Shown: one piece after another, positions 34,788-46,900 of the stretch
Layout of the letters: the number at the start of each line of letters is the position of its first letter
How positions within the stretch are numbered: the first letter of the stretch is position 1
Source: Melanopsichium pennsylvanicum
Taxonomy: Eukaryota > Basidiomycota > Ustilaginomycetes > Ustilaginales
Assembly: GCA_900208305.1 (NCBI GenBank)
Contig: OAPG01000021.1
Span: forward strand, 455,522 to 519,521
Length of the DNA stretch: 64,000 nucleotides
Direction: 5' to 3'
The notes under the pieces: model-generated
What the model was told of the DNA's origin: nothing
Database searches by the model: none
What the model saw: only the letters and a program-made list of their open reading frames with translations
Program-made: the position numbers and the translations under genes

Positions 34788-36127
34788 GTTGAATCTCGCG
34801 AGACTCACAGCACCGATACTCAAACTAGACGCAATGCGCAGGATTGAAATATTTCAGGATCCAATGATCGGTCGACGCACCGAAGTTCAACGTCTCGGTC
34901 CGCATAACAAGGTATCGCAGTCGTAGAGTACCGCAAGCGTCGTCCGTCAGGACATTCCGAAACTATCTGATTCGATATTATTTCGAGATTCAAGATAGAC
35001 AGCGCAGCCAGTAACGCTGAGACTTGCACAAGAGCTTGTCATTCCGGAGCAAGACTGCCAGCAAGACTGCCAGCAAGACTGCCAGCAAGCTGAGCTTGCC
35101 CGTAAACCTGGGCACGCTAGCCTGAATTCATGCGAACATCTTCGTTTTCTCCTACCAGAAGCCCCTTCAGAGCTCTTCTCGTTGATTCTGCTTGCGAGCT
35201 TAGACATGATTGACAAACTCTGGGTCCAGCAGCTCCAATTTGTTCAAAGTACGCATCTGCAATATAGTCACTGTTCTCTTGTCTGAGATGACCCCAAGGA
35301 TAGAGATTGAACATCACCCTCGTGTGTCTGAAGCAGTGCAGGCTTAGCCCAACGCAGCCCGTCCGGTCGTGTTACTGTGTCTCACGCACGGTTTGCAGCA
35401 GCGCACAGCTCGGTATCCGATTTCAGTTCATGTGACGAAAACTGTGAGCCAATGCAGCTCTCGGCGTACGGAATGCTGGCAGCACAATGACACCATAAGA
35501 CAAAAGCGCAATGGCTACTGATGAGCCCTGCAAGCCGTTCAGGTCAAGCTGGAATCATCGAAGACGCTCAACCACTGTTTCTCAAGTGGGCCTGTGAGGT
35601 GCTGGAGGCCTGAGCGGCATATCGGCTCGCGTCAAGCCGATCCATCGCGATAGACACTGGGACCCAAGCCTCACCTGCGTGTGTCATAATTCGTTTCCAC
35701 ACGGTAGGATGCACAAAAGAAAAGTTAGTTAGCTCGCTCTCTTGTATCTTCAAAATATAACATTAACCACTGTCTATACTTACCATCCGTACCATGTTCG
35801 AGGAACAACATTGCGTCCTACCAACGTGGATGCGAGTGTGCTACCGCGGCGGAACACGAGCACCAATCAGATCAACATTGCCTCTGTTGGTTGCATCACC
35901 AGCATGATCGCTGGCCATGCGCCCTAGAGGACAAGCATCGCTCCGGCTCGCCCTCGGCGCTGAACAGATTTGAGGCAGTGATGCTAAGTCACCTGCACAG
36001 TGAAAGTCAAATTGGTCAAAAAACTTAACAGCGCGATTAGAATTTGCCGCGACAAGGCAGAAGAGCGTCATGGCTTCATATGCCTTGAAGCGCCATCAGG
36101 AAGCCAGTGTAGAGTCGACGGATGCCT
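34788..36127. other. intergenic 1.3 kb
   Basis: Nothing convincing except a 12-bp tandem repeat at 35051-35086. Short frames on both strands have no recognisable motif. Confidence 0.45.
35051..35086. repeat. 12-bp tandem repeat, three copies
   Basis: Three exact copies of AAGACTGCCAGC followed by a partial fourth. It is not inside a supportable gene. Confidence 0.9.
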
Positions 36128-36586
36128 TCATGGCCGAGGCGGGCAACCGCAGTGGCGCAATCCTCGAAGTAAAAAGGCAAGCTCAACGACTTTTTCGAAA
36201 TCATTGTCGGCCCAGGCCTCTTCTAGTGTTGCTATAGGTTCACAGGGAGGGATGGCAGTCAAGCTGCTGTCGACTGCGGCCTGTACGGCTTCTGGGAAGT
36301 TCTGCACATCGTTTCGAGAGGTATTCATTATTCTGCGATGATCTGAGAGCTTCTTCAATAGCGTTTTTTCGGCGAGACAACAAGTGAGCAAATCGGCCAT
36401 CAGCTCACTCTGGAGCTGACAGTGCTTGTATTCACGATTGTATGCTTCCTTGTCCCTGATCTGGTGGTGATAAGGGGTTACAAGCCGCTTCCTTCTCTTC
36501 TGTACAATCCTCCGGCCGTCGTGAGGTGGCGGACCATGCTTGAGACGTCGCTGAGGTCCCCTTCGCCCTTGCTGCGGTTGATGAGG
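36128..36586 (-). other. open frame, possible gene remnant
   Basis: An open frame of about 150 codons on the minus strand without a credible start (the only in-frame Met near a gene-like position is at 36400). The translation looks protein-like: a basic stretch (RRIVQKRRKRL) followed by an amphipathic helical run (DKEAYNREYKHCQLQSEL, then EKTLLKKLSDHRRI). No family recognised. Could be an exon of an unannotated gene or an eroded fragment. Confidence 0.25.
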
Positions 36587-37180
36587 TCAGGCAAACACGG
36601 TACTGACTGATACTCTCGATCCGCCGTCTCTGAGCTTCAAGACCTCTCTTTCGGAGACCTTGCGCTGCCATAACTTTAATAGACGCTGAAAGATCGCGAG
36701 ACCGAGATACAAATGACAGCAAGAAGAGGAGGCTTCGCCAATGAAGTCAGATCCAGTACAGTATGTGGAAGGCTCGGTCAAGATTTGGTTGCGTATACAT
36801 GCACGTTCACCGAACAAGGGAAAAAGAAAAAAAGTCTGAGTCGATACGTATCACAGACCCACGCGATTCTGCTCGGACTTTCAGGCTCGCTGCGCTGTCG
36901 GCTTTCACGACTGTCTGCATTTGGGCCGTGTCCCGAACGCTAAGCCAGCCGAACGGACGGAACGCTTTGGCAGAGCCTGTCAGAGTTAGGAGGATGACTA
37001 CTCTACTGCGATCAAGAGGCCAAAACAGCAACGTGTAGTATTAGGAGCTCGCAACAATACGGCTCTTTTGCGGAAATTTTAGAAATGGAGCCGGCTGAAA
37101 GGTTTTCATGAATGCGCGGCTATCTTGGGTGTTGTTACAGGGAAACCTTGTTGTTGAATGCGATAAGGGCTCTTCGGTAT
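36587..37180. other. intergenic, downstream of PUP2
   Basis: No gene supported. The 3' end of the minus-strand proteasome gene should lie here. Confidence 0.45.
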
Positions 37181-38074
37181 CTACATTTCAGCGATCAATG
37201 CTTGAAGCTGATCCTCCTTCATGATGGCAAATTGCCCCGACTGACGGCCATCCTTGGCGGTCCTTGGTGTGACGGTAGCGAGTTCGACGTTGTTCTGGTC
37301 CAACTTCTCCTCCATGACCTGCTTCAGTACGCGCAAACAGAGGATCTCTGCTTCCTTCAATGTCATGTCCTTCTTGTACTTGTCTTGCAACTCGGACTGT
37401 GCGCCTTCGGAGCCGCTACCGATGGCCTTGGCGTCGTACCTCACAAACGTTCCAGATGGGTCAGCATGAAAGAGCTGCGGCCCTTTTTCGTCGATGCCCG
37501 CGATCAGAAGCGCAACACCGAAAGGTCTTGACATCATAGCCTCATCGCCTACTGTGGATTCTCCGAAGCGAAGCGCAAGATCGCAGACCGCCTGGGTGAC
37601 CGATTCGACCTTGATCTCTTCATCGTATGTAAATGCATGGTTCTGGGAAGTGACACGAGCATGCTCGATCATGGTCCTCGCATCGGCAGTGAGACCACTC
37701 ATCGCTGCGCCGAGGTGCTGATCCACCTCCATGATCTTCTCGATGGACGACGACTCGAGCAGCTTGGACTGTACTCGCTTTTCCACTCCAAGCACCACAC
37801 CTTCCGTGGTTGCGATACCGACGGTTGCTGAACCTAGCTTGATGGCTTCCAAAGCGTATTCGACCTGGAAGAGACGGCCCTCGGGCGAGAAGGTGTTAAC
37901 ACCACGGTCTGTGAGCGGGACGACGAGGCAAGGAAAGCAGTCAGCAAGGGGTCGGTGGAAACTCAGTCCAGCTGCTCACAGACTTGACTGAACAGCATCG
38001 ACTGAAAAAAAAAAACAAATAACATCATATCTGGTGGTCTGTTACTTACCATATTCGGACCTCGTCAAGAACAT
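37181..38074 (-). CDS. PUP2: 20S proteasome subunit alpha5
   Basis: Two exons on the minus strand: 38074-38050 and 37908-37181. The 141-bp intron has donor GTAAGT and acceptor CACAG and splits the Asp codon, giving 250 residues. The joined start [20 protein letters not shown] is the alpha-subunit N-terminal signature with the alpha5-specific [20 protein letters not shown] block. Later blocks ([53 protein letters not shown]) agree with alpha5 (PSMA5/Pup2). It forms part of the outer heptameric ring gating the proteolytic chamber; alpha subunits are not catalytic. Intact. Confidence 0.95.
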
Positions 38075-38834
38075 TGTGGGCTGTGATTACGTGGTGATGG
38101 CTCAAATACCGGAGCGACTGCTTTTCAGGATATTTGTCTAGGGCCGAGCGCAAAATTTGCTGTAGCTGTTTAAGTACTGTAGATGCTCTGGCTATTGTAG
38201 AGTTGCAGACGCCAAGGATTAAGGTCGATGGTGTTGTTGATGGTATGTGCGAACTTGAAATCGAAAATGCAAGAAAGCTTCCTCGACGGTGTGGAGCTTT
38301 AGCCCTTGAGAAAGTAGGCCCAAGTGTTGGGTGGCCCCGACACGCGTTGCTAACATGCAATTTGGAATTTATTGAGACTGCCTACGAGTCCCTTAGAAAA
38401 TTCGATCACTGTGCATCTCGAAAGGTGTACTGGAAGCTGCATAATTTACCGATATACGCTGCCTTCGTCCAGCGCGCTCTCAATTTCAGAGTCTCAAGAA
38501 GCGATGGTTTATTTCATCAAGTGAGATCGATGATGAACAGGTCATCTGAGGTCTGGAAAAGGCTCAAAGCCACATCGCATGTTGTAGTAGGTCAGGCACA
38601 TTCATCCACGGTTGTACAATAGACGCCTCACATAGCTCAAACGCATGGGACTCAGAAGAATAGCTGTTAAGCTAATGTGAGTTTGAATAAGAAATTGTTT
38701 GAACAATGCAAGTGAAAACAAGATGGAAACGGTCCAATGACGGGTTCCGGGTCCACGTAGATGCGGAAAGGGAAAGAGCTAGAATGCGTGTGGTTCCAAA
38801 GACAGCATATGCAAAGACAATAGCTGCTTGCCAT
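38075..38834. other. intergenic, PUP2 promoter side
   Basis: No supportable gene. A TTAAGTACTGTAG copy of the recurrent palindromic motif lies near 38170. Confidence 0.45.
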
Positions 38835-40538
38835 TCACCACTTTCGGTCAACAAGCATTCTTCGCGATTCGGAGCTCAAGTAGCTCTGAGCATCCCACGA
38901 AATGTCAACATCCTTGACGTGATCCGCAGTAAAAATGATGGGAAGAGCGGTGAAGACGATGAAGAGAAGACCAAGCGAGCCTGCCAGCAGGCCGATAGCC
39001 ACCTTTTCGTGGGCTGGTGTGGCAAACGCCTTGTGGCCCTTGACTTTGGTGCTGTTCTTCTTGTCACCAGGATTCGTGGTGTTGGTGACATCCGGGTTGC
39101 GAACCGTGAGGCCATCGTAGAAGAGGCGCTGAATGGACATATTGGTCGAATACATGGCGTAATCCTGATGCGAAACGTTGGCAATGTAGTCAAGCGTGTG
39201 TTTGGGTGGGAACTTGCCCTGAAGGTAGAAGGCACTGGTGTTCTGGTACTGCAGAACGAACTGAGACCCTCTATCCAAATGATTGCCTCCCTGCCATCGC
39301 GCAGGACAGTGAGTGTCACCAGCGCCGAGATCGAGCAGAGCCAAGGCGTAAGAGATTTGGCGGTTGAGGAAGCGGTCAAGAACGTAAGTCTTGTTGGCCA
39401 CGACATCCTTTCGTGCATATGAAGTGATCTTGCTCTGGTTGCCGTTGAGACCATACGGCCAAGTGTCCCACGCATCATTGGGCTGGCATGAGTCGTTGAC
39501 GTTCATGTAAGGACGCGAGTCGATGAGCCATGCCCATGAACCTGGGTTGCCGATCCAGAAGCGCATATTATCATCATACGCCTTGGTCTTCTTCATGAGA
39601 GCATATCGCTGAGCGGCCTGTCCTCCCATCGAGTGACCAGCGACGACTACCTGGTTGAGGTTGGGATATGTATTCTTGTTGAAGAGCTCGTCGATAACCT
39701 GGTCGACTGCGGCATAGCTGGTGACGGCATGCTTCATGGGCGGGTTTCTTGATGGTGCGCCGCGCTGCCAGCTGGAGCCATGGAAAACAATCTCGTTGGA
39801 GTGAGCCGCACCAGCGGCAAGATCCATCTGGTTCATCATGGCGGGCGCGACGATGACGAAAGAATCGTTTGTAGCGCTTTGCTGAGCAAAGTTGGACGAG
39901 ACGGCGACACTTCTGGCGTTCATCATGAGGTTGGCATACTTCCAAATGTCGCGTGGCTTACCAGGCCATACGACTATAGCACGTAGCACTTTGGATGGGT
40001 CGGCATTGTTGGTAATATAAAAGGGCAGAACGCCGGATTCATTTTTGAACACGTTGTGGACTGCAAAAGTACGATTCAGGGTGAAGCCAGGGATGTCAGG
40101 AAGCTCTTGCCAACCGCCTTCGTCAGAACCATTGGTGGCGGCGTTGGGGGTAAAGTAGACGGCGCTGTTCCATGCGAAATTATAATAGCCATCACCCTGC
40201 AAAAGGTTGCCTGTTGTGTCAGTGGTACCTGCGGCGTTGTTGGAAACGTTGGGGAGAAGCTCCGCTTGTACAGCTGCCTGGATAGGGTCTGTGGCTGAGA
40301 GGCTGACAATTGAGTTCTGTGCGTCGGCGGACTGTCGACGAACAAGGGAGTGAGGGATATCTGCAAAGTTGTCAGCGAAGAGGGGCAGGGCATCGTGTAC
40401 CGAAGGGTCTCTGCCCTGAAGGTCGAGATCGAAGCGATTTAGACGCGGGCTTGAAGCTGTGGCTTGCCGAGTAACTAGCGCGAGTGCCAGCAAAGTTAAT
40501 GCGCCAGCTTTCGCCTTTGCTACGAGAGAAACAGGCAT
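38835..40538 (-). CDS. secretory-pathway alpha/beta-hydrolase with C-terminal membrane anchor
   Basis: Single exon, 567 residues from ATG 40538 (the frame is open further upstream but without ATG). It starts with a signal sequence (MPVSLVAKAKAGALTLLALA). The middle has a hydrolase nucleophile elbow VAGHSMGGQAAQRY, and more than ten N-glycosylation sequons are visible, consistent with passage through the secretory pathway. A hydrophobic helix (IGLLAGSLGLLFIVFTALPI) lies about 45 residues from the end, followed by a short charged tail. A membrane-anchored extracellular or vacuolar esterase/lipase-like protein is the simplest reading. The acid and His of the triad cannot be assigned with certainty, and the substrate is unknown. 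Confidence 0.72.
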   Translation of the reverse strand: MPVSLVAKAKAGALTLLALALVTRQATASSPRLNRFDLDLQGRDPSVHDALPLFADNFADIPHSLVRRQSADAQNSIVSLSATDPIQAAVQAELLPNVSNNAAGTTDTTGNLLQGDGYYNFAWNSAVYFTPNAATNGSDEGGWQELPDIPGFTLNRTFAVHNVFKNESGVLPFYITNNADPSKVLRAIVVWPGKPRDIWKYANLMMNARSVAVSSNFAQQSATNDSFVIVAPAMMNQMDLAAGAAHSNEIVFHGSSWQRGAPSRNPPMKHAVTSYAAVDQVIDELFNKNTYPNLNQVVVAGHSMGGQAAQRYALMKKTKAYDDNMRFWIGNPGSWAWLIDSRPYMNVNDSCQPNDAWDTWPYGLNGNQSKITSYARKDVVANKTYVLDRFLNRQISYALALLDLGAGDTHCPARWQGGNHLDRGSQFVLQYQNTSAFYLQGKFPPKHTLDYIANVSHQDYAMYSTNMSIQRLFYDGLTVRNPDVTNTTNPGDKKNSTKVKGHKAFATPAHEKVAIGLLAGSLGLLFIVFTALPIIFTADHVKDVDISWDAQSYLSSESRRMLVDRKW

Positions 40539-41558
40539 CGTGAAGCAAAGAGTCACGGCTTGAAAAGAAGGCACGGTTGACTGAGCGTTGAGAGGGGTGC
40601 AGAGTGAACCACTATTGATGTTGTGTCGTGTCAGTTCGAATATTGACAATAACTTGAACTTAAGGAACGCCGGCCACAGAAAGAATGAGACGCCGATCAG
40701 CGATGAAGAGGCTCCAAAAATATGGAAAGGAATGGGAAAATGTGGGATGTCGTCGACGGTACTAATGCTCCAGCCGTGTACGATGAAGGCGTTGGTAGAG
40801 ATATGGAAGGCTGTGTTGGATTGGTGGAAGCTACTGGATTACTTGTTCTTGAGTTCCTGTCGCCCAGGTGTGAGTGAGACGCGCGGAGTGCGAACAAACG
40901 AGCGAGACGGCGGAAGATGGGGTCGAATGATGAATGTTTATGACAATTCCAGGTAAAAGGGAGGAGATGGATGGTGTGAGAGTAAATAGAGATGTAGTTT
41001 TAGAGACGGATTGACATTTGACTGGAATTTTGCAAATGCACTTTTGGGGTCTGGATAGCCCGGCATGAGACACGAGGTCAAGAGACAAGACAGGAGGCGG
41101 CAGTACTGTAGTGAACCAACGTGGTTGCTGCTGCCAGCTGAGTTTGCAAAAGACATCTTTAATGGCGCGAAGCACTTTGGCCCTGTCCCTCTGTCTCACT
41201 TGAACAGAAATCGACGCTGCTCGGCACAGAAAAATGTGTTTGAATCGCGTCAATCATCCCTGCGCCATGCGGTTGTGCTGTCGGATCAGTGTTGGCTGGG
41301 CTCCTCGGAATTCAGGCCCTCAGAAATTCCCTGTAATTGGATCGCTTGTCGCACGCGCCTCTGTAATTCAATAATCAATCATCAAGCCACATATGGTAGC
41401 TTCTGTAACCCTAACTTTGGACACATATGGACAGTACAACAATCAAACATCAGGATGCATGCTAACTCTGGACAAAATTGGGCACCGCTTACAGGTGTGG
41501 CAGGTTCAATGCATGGCCCTTGGCAGCCAACAGAGCTGATGCAGGATGATATGGTCAA
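40539..41558. other. intergenic, left flank of retrotransposon E1
   Basis: No gene supported. The last ~180 bp (41380-41558) have a base texture unlike the preceding spacer and may belong to an older sequence that continues at 49195-49397 and after 58290, having been split by the two retrotransposons. Confidence 0.4.
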
Positions 41559-41988
41559 TGTTAAGGCTGTAGGGTCTAGATACCGCGGGCGGCTACAGCC
41601 GGGATGGAGGCTACGGGTACGGAGAGGTCGTAGGCGGGGCGACACAGGCGGTCGGGGGTCAGAGCACACTACTGCGTTGCTATAGAGCTAACTAAGTAAT
41701 ACATGCGACAAGGTCCGGAGGCAACCTCATGTCAGGCGGGGGCGGGGTGGTAAGGTACAGGAACTATCGGTCACTTCCCACCGCGGCGTTGCAATGTTAG
41801 GTTGCCAACGGTCGTATCCTACGTACGGAGGGGCCAGCCGCGGTTGGGCGGTAGGAGGGTCGTGTCAGGCCGACCGCTCCGCTGCGAGGGGTCCGGAGAG
41901 GGTCGGTCGGGGCCTGATCACGACGATCGCTCAATCGGGAGGGGGGCCGAGCACCCCCTCTTTGGACTCCGGTTGGTAGGCACTAACA
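41559..41988 (-). repeat. E1 3' LTR
   Basis: 430 bp, TGTTA...TAACA. It pairs with 48765-49194 with no length difference. Being at the pol-distal side of a minus-strand element, this is the 3' LTR. Confidence 0.95.
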
Positions 41989-41999
41989 TTACCCCCCGG
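41989..41999 (-). other. E1 polypurine tract
   Basis: On the minus strand this reads CCGGGGGGTAA immediately before the 3' LTR, the position expected for the plus-strand DNA primer in reverse transcription. Confidence 0.7.
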
Positions 42000-42220
42000 T
42001 TCAGGCCGACTGGTCCCCAGGCGGCTGATAGGACAGGAGGGCGAGGGGGGTCGTACTCCCTCAACCTTAATCTGCGCCAGGGGCGCCTCTCTGTACAAGT
42101 TGCGACGCTCGTCTCGGCAATTTAATCGCGGATGCGCAGCAATGAGGCAATACCACCCACAATGCCTTGGACCGGCGGAATTGACTGTGCGCCATTGCTC
42201 GTGCGTAGCTATCAAGGAGG

Positions 42221-42227
42221 GATATAA
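42221..42227 (+). promoter_or_regulatory. TATA-like box of the E1 antisense gene
   Basis: GATATAAGGA on the plus strand, about 70 bp before the first ATG (42296) of the antisense gene and followed by a C/T-rich leader. Function inferred from position only. Confidence 0.45.
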
Positions 42228-42295
42228 GGATGGGGTTCGACGGGTCTTCCTTCTCGATTTCCCCCATTCTTCCCCATTCTCTTTTTTTTTTCGCA

Positions 42296-43746
42296 ATGTC
42301 GTCGCCACCAGCAGACGCTTCCTTGGATTGTCTTTTTTTTGCAATGTCGTCGTCACCAGTAGACGCTTCCTTCCCCGGCCGACAACCCGTCGGCCGGTGT
42401 CAGTACCGTTCCCCCTCCATCGCCTACGTCCGCGACGGCGGCAGCGTCGGCAACAGCAGCAGCAGCAACAACAACAACAGCACCAACAACAACAACAACG
42501 TTACCCGCTTCCGGAGGTGAGTTGATTGTGGTTCCCTCGTGATTCGGTTGCGGATGGGGGGCCCAGAGGGCCTGACAACCACCGGTCGGTGCCGTGGAAT
42601 GGGTTACTGACGTTTGTTCCCTCCCCCTTGTTTCGATTACAACAGATCGGCCGTCGGAGACCTCCGCTGGTCCCATCCGGGGGGTGCGCCGTTCTCCGCG
42701 TGCTCACCTTTCCCGGGGGGCCAACTCGGGCCGTCGCGAGCGCGCCGTGCGTCAACAGTCTGCCGATCCGTCGGCCATTCCTTCCTCTGCATCGACCAAC
42801 ACTTCCCTCGTCCTGGCGCCCCGGAATTCGATGCCGTGGTCGCGTCCTTCGGTTCCCATCGAGATCACTCCGGAACTCGTTGGTGATGGTAAGTATTTGT
42901 TCCATTGTTGTGTTGATTGGGATCGCTACTGACGTTTGTGTTTCCGTGGCCAATACGACAGACCTTGCCCTGCTATGGGCCGAGACGTGGGGCGATTGCT
43001 ACGGCTGCGTATGCGCCGGCGTTGCCTGTGAGCGGGCGGGAGGCGATCTCCGCTGCCGTCGGTGTCAGGGGCAGCACGGGCAACCCTGCGACGCGGATAT
43101 GCGCGGTAAGTATTTCCATCGGGCGTCTGTTGCGATGTCCTGGGTGGTCGGCTGACTCTTGTTCCTCCTTTTGTTTTCCTCGACAGTCCCACCACTTGGC
43201 GGCGCCCAAGGTCCCCTCCAAATGAGGGTTTACGCATGCTTGCTTGAGAGGTGGAGGTCCGGAGGGGTTGGTCGGCGTCGCCGCCCCCACCCCAACGTCA
43301 GGTTGTCGCTGAGGACACTTGGCAAGATCCCGGAGGAGGAGGAGGAACTGAGGGAGGAGGTGGCTCGGGTGGGCGCGGTGGGTCGGGAGCGGGAGGCGGC
43401 TCGCAAGCGAGCTAGGTCTCGCCCCGACCGTCCAGCCGAGGCTGCCCGAGAGCGGCGTCGCACTTGGGCGCGGGCCCAAGGCTAGCCGGGGGAGTCCGCT
43501 ACGGGCCTGGGGGACCTGGGTGCGGCCGTAAGGCGTGCCGAGTCCCTCTTCCACGGGGTGCAGGAGGGGACTGAGTTATTTCAACAGGGGCTGGCCGACG
43601 TGGCTGCGCTGTTGCTGACAGAGTCGCTGAGGACCGGCGGCGAGCGAGAGCTCCGCCGGATCAGCGAGATCCAGCAACTGTCGCAGAACACGCGACAGCA
43701 GGTGGACGTGGTCTGGGCGTGGTTGGAGGGCTTCCTGAGGGACTAG
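42296..43746 (+). pseudogene. E1 antisense accessory gene, spliced, zinc-cluster-like protein
   Basis: Plus strand, opposite to gag-pol, between pol and the 3' LTR. Four exons can be traced with consistent phase: exon 1 ending 42516 (donor GTGAGT), exon 2 42646-42888, exon 3 42962-43105, exon 4 from 43187. All later donors are GTAAGT, and each intron has a CTGAC branch site before a pyrimidine-rich acceptor. The protein has a Thr/Ala/Pro-rich start, a basic VRRSPRAHLSRG segment, then six Cys in exon 3 spaced CX2CX6CX8CX2CX7C (CYGC to QPC), and a Glu/Arg-rich coiled-coil-like tail. This copy is damaged: the two ATGs (42296, 42344) are out of frame with exon 1's good frame, and TAG at 43483-43485 precedes a same-frame continuation to 43746. 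No function is known to me. A DNA- or RNA-binding role is a guess from the Cys pattern. Confidence 0.68.
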
Positions 43747-43929
43747 CCCCGGGGCCCCTCCTCGAATGCACTTGTTTTCTTTTCTGTCGCTTGCGTGTGT
43801 GTGTGTCCGTGTGTGGGAGTGGGGGTGAGGGGAGCCCGACCGGGTCTCCTACCCCAGAGGTCGGGGACCGGAGGGGTTTTGGCTCCGGCGGGGGGGTCTC
43901 CCGACGGCGACCGTCGCTCGTATCCGTGC

Positions 43930-46900
43930 CTAACGCCGGGTAGGGGCCGGCTTGGTCGGGTTTGCGGCGTGGTACGCAGCGACCAGATCCGGGGCGCGGT
44001 CCACGTCTTCCGCCGGGACCCAGCTTGGGGGGTACCCTACCCAGGAGACCTTGTACTGTAGGCGTCCGGCGCGGCGGCGGGAGTCCAATACGCCCTCGAC
44101 TTCGAAATCGGCGTAGTCGTCCTCCAGAGTAGTCGGTTGGGGGGCGTCGCTGGACTCCCTGACTCCGTCGGGGTATGGCTCCAGCATCTGTACGTGAAAG
44201 ACGGGATGGACCTTCCACGACGGAGGCAGGAGGAGTCGGTAGGCTCGGTCGCTAATCACCTCGTTGACTTTGAACGGGCCGGCGAGGGGGTTGGAGAGCT
44301 TGTGGGAGGGTCGGTCGCTGCGGAGGTGCTTGGTACGGAGGAGCACCAGGTCCCCCCGGCGGAACGAGACGTCGCTCCTGCGACAGTTAAACCACTTCGC
44401 GACGGCAAGGTTGGCTTTGGCGATGGCGTCCTGGCACACCCGCACTTTATCCGCCGACGGAACGTTGGAGGTGGCCGGGGGGATGGAGGGGTGTGCCCGA
44501 GGTGCAAATGTGAAGCAAGCTATAGCCGGGGCGATGGTTGTGGTCGCCGACGGTCTTTGGTTCAGCGCGAGCTGGGCTGTCGGCAGGAGGGTTGCCGAGT
44601 CGCTGTGGTCGTAGGCCGTATAGAAGCGGAGGAACAACTCCAGCGTCTGGTTGGCTCGCTCGGTCTGGCCATTTGTTTGAGGGTGGTAGGCCGACGAGTA
44701 AGACCCTTTAATCCGGAGGGCCCGGAGGAGTTCCGTCCAAACGGAAGCTACAAACGTGGTTCCTCGGTCAGATACAATGGTGTCCGGGAGGCCAAAGTAT
44801 GAAAAGACGTAGCGGTGGAGCTGGTACGCCAAAGTCTCCGCCGTATCGGTTTTGTTTGCAGGAATGAAGACCACAAACTTGGTGAGGCGGTCGACGACTA
44901 CGAGAATGGAGTTGTAGGTGGTGCCGTTGGCAAGGGAGGGCGGGAGGTCAGTGATGTGGTCCATGGTAATAGTGGACCACGGCCGATCGGGAGGGACCGA
45001 CGGGAGAAGGTAGCCGTGGGGTTTGTGACGGGGGTGTTTTGCCCTTCGGCAGGCCGCGCAAGAGGCGACATAGCTGTCGGTGTCCTGCGCCATGGTTGGC
45101 CAGTAAAAACGTTGACGCATGAGATGGAGGGTCGTCTTGCGGCCAGGATGTCCCGCCGTAGGGTGGTCGTGCAGTAGGTGGAGTGCCTTGTCCCGTAATT
45201 GGGGTGGCAGGTAGACGTGACCCTCTGTGGTGTACGGGACACCATCGCGGACGGCAACGTTTGGGGGGAGGTTGGCCGCTTTCTGGAGGGTTTCGATCCA
45301 CTCCGTAGGCAGGGGGTCCGAGGAGTGTACGCCGGCTGCCCTTGCAAACAAGTTTGCAGGGAGGAGAGTGGCTTGGTTGGCGGGGTCTGGGCGCAACGGT
45401 CCGTCGGGGAACAAGTCGTGCCGGCGACTCAGAGCGTCGGGGCGGACGGCCTCCTTACCCGGATGGTAGTGAAGGACGAAGTCGAACTCAGCCAGGTCGG
45501 CTTGCCAGCGGGCTTGGCGACGGTTGAGTTGTCGCTTCGTCTGAAAATACTGGAGCGCCTGGTGGTCGGTGTAAATGAGGAACGGTCGGGTGAGGCCATG
45601 GAGGTAGTGTCTCCAAGCGCCGCAGGCGTCTACGATAGCCAGGAGTTCCTTGTCGTGGATTTCGTAGTTACGCTCCGCCGGGATCATCTTTTGCGACCAG
45701 TATGCCACAGGATGGAGGGTATGCAAGCGGCTGTTGGGCTCGGCGCTCGCGTCGGCGCCCGGCTGTGGGTGCCACTGCGACAGCACGGCGGCTATCACAG
45801 CATCGCTCGCGTCTGTTTTGACGACGGTGTAGAGCGTTGGAGAGAAGTGCCGGAGGATAGGGGCAGAGGTGAACGCTTCTTTCAGCCGGTTGAAGGCTGC
45901 CGTTGCTTCCGGGGGCAGATCTACCTTTCCGGAGGCTCCTCCTTTCAGGAGGTTGGTGAGGGGGGCCGCTACACGAGAATAGTGGCGGATGAAGCGACGG
46001 TAGAAGTTGGCGAATCCGAGGAAGACTTGGATCTGTCGGATTGACTGTGGTGGCGGCCACTCCAAGACTGTACTGACCTTGGTCGGGTCCATGGAGAGGC
46101 CGTCGGGACTGACGAGGTAGCCGAGGAACTCGACGGAGTCGGTGTGGAATTCGCATTTGTCCGGAGCGCAATACAGCTGATGCTTCCGTAATCGATCCAA
46201 CACTTGGCAGACGTGGTGGTGGTGGTCGGCCTCGTTGTCGGAGAAGACTAGGATGTCGTCCAGATATACGATGACGGACACGTCTAAGAGATCCGACAGC
46301 ACGTGGTTCATGAGCCGTTGGAAGGTCGCCGGAGCGTTGCAGAGGCCAAACGGCATGACGAGGTATTCGTAGCTGCCGTAGCGCGTGCGGAATGCGGTCT
46401 TCCATTCGTGGCCGGGGGCGATCCGGAGGAGGTTGTAGGCACCCTTCAGGTCGAATTTAGTGAAGATCTTGGCCGTCGCCAGCCGATCAAGGTGTTCGGA
46501 GATGAGGGGGATTGGGTAGCGATCCTTGACGGTGATGGCGTTGAGGGCGCGGTAGTCCACACACGGCCGGAGGCGACCGTCCTTCTTTGGTACAAAAAGG
46601 AGGGGCGCGGCAGCTTGGCTACTCGACGGTCGGATGAAGCCAATGGCCTGCATCTTCCGGAGGTAGTTCCGGAGCTCCTCTTGTTCGCGGTGCAACAGGG
46701 AGTAGAGTGCGCCGTAGGGAGGGGTTTTGCCAGCCTCCAGGTTGATCTCGTGGTCGTGTGGGCGGTGGGGAGGCAATTGGTCGGCCCTCTCGGCGTCGAA
46801 GACGTTGGCGTACTTGCGGTACTCTGGCAGTAGGACGGCAAGGTCGGTCGCGGAAGCTCGGAGGGGCAGTAGCTCCTCTTCCGGTTCTGGGAGGACCAGC

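Noticed and set aside
42526..43155. 209-codon frame in E1 read as a single uninterrupted gene
   Set aside because: Only the central Cys-rich part is protein-like. The rest overlaps two introns with good splice sites, and other frames give sensible exons.
44137..46044. Long plus-strand frames antisense to E1 pol
   Set aside because: Shadows of the GC-rich pol coding frame, with no introns, no start context and no recognisable motif.
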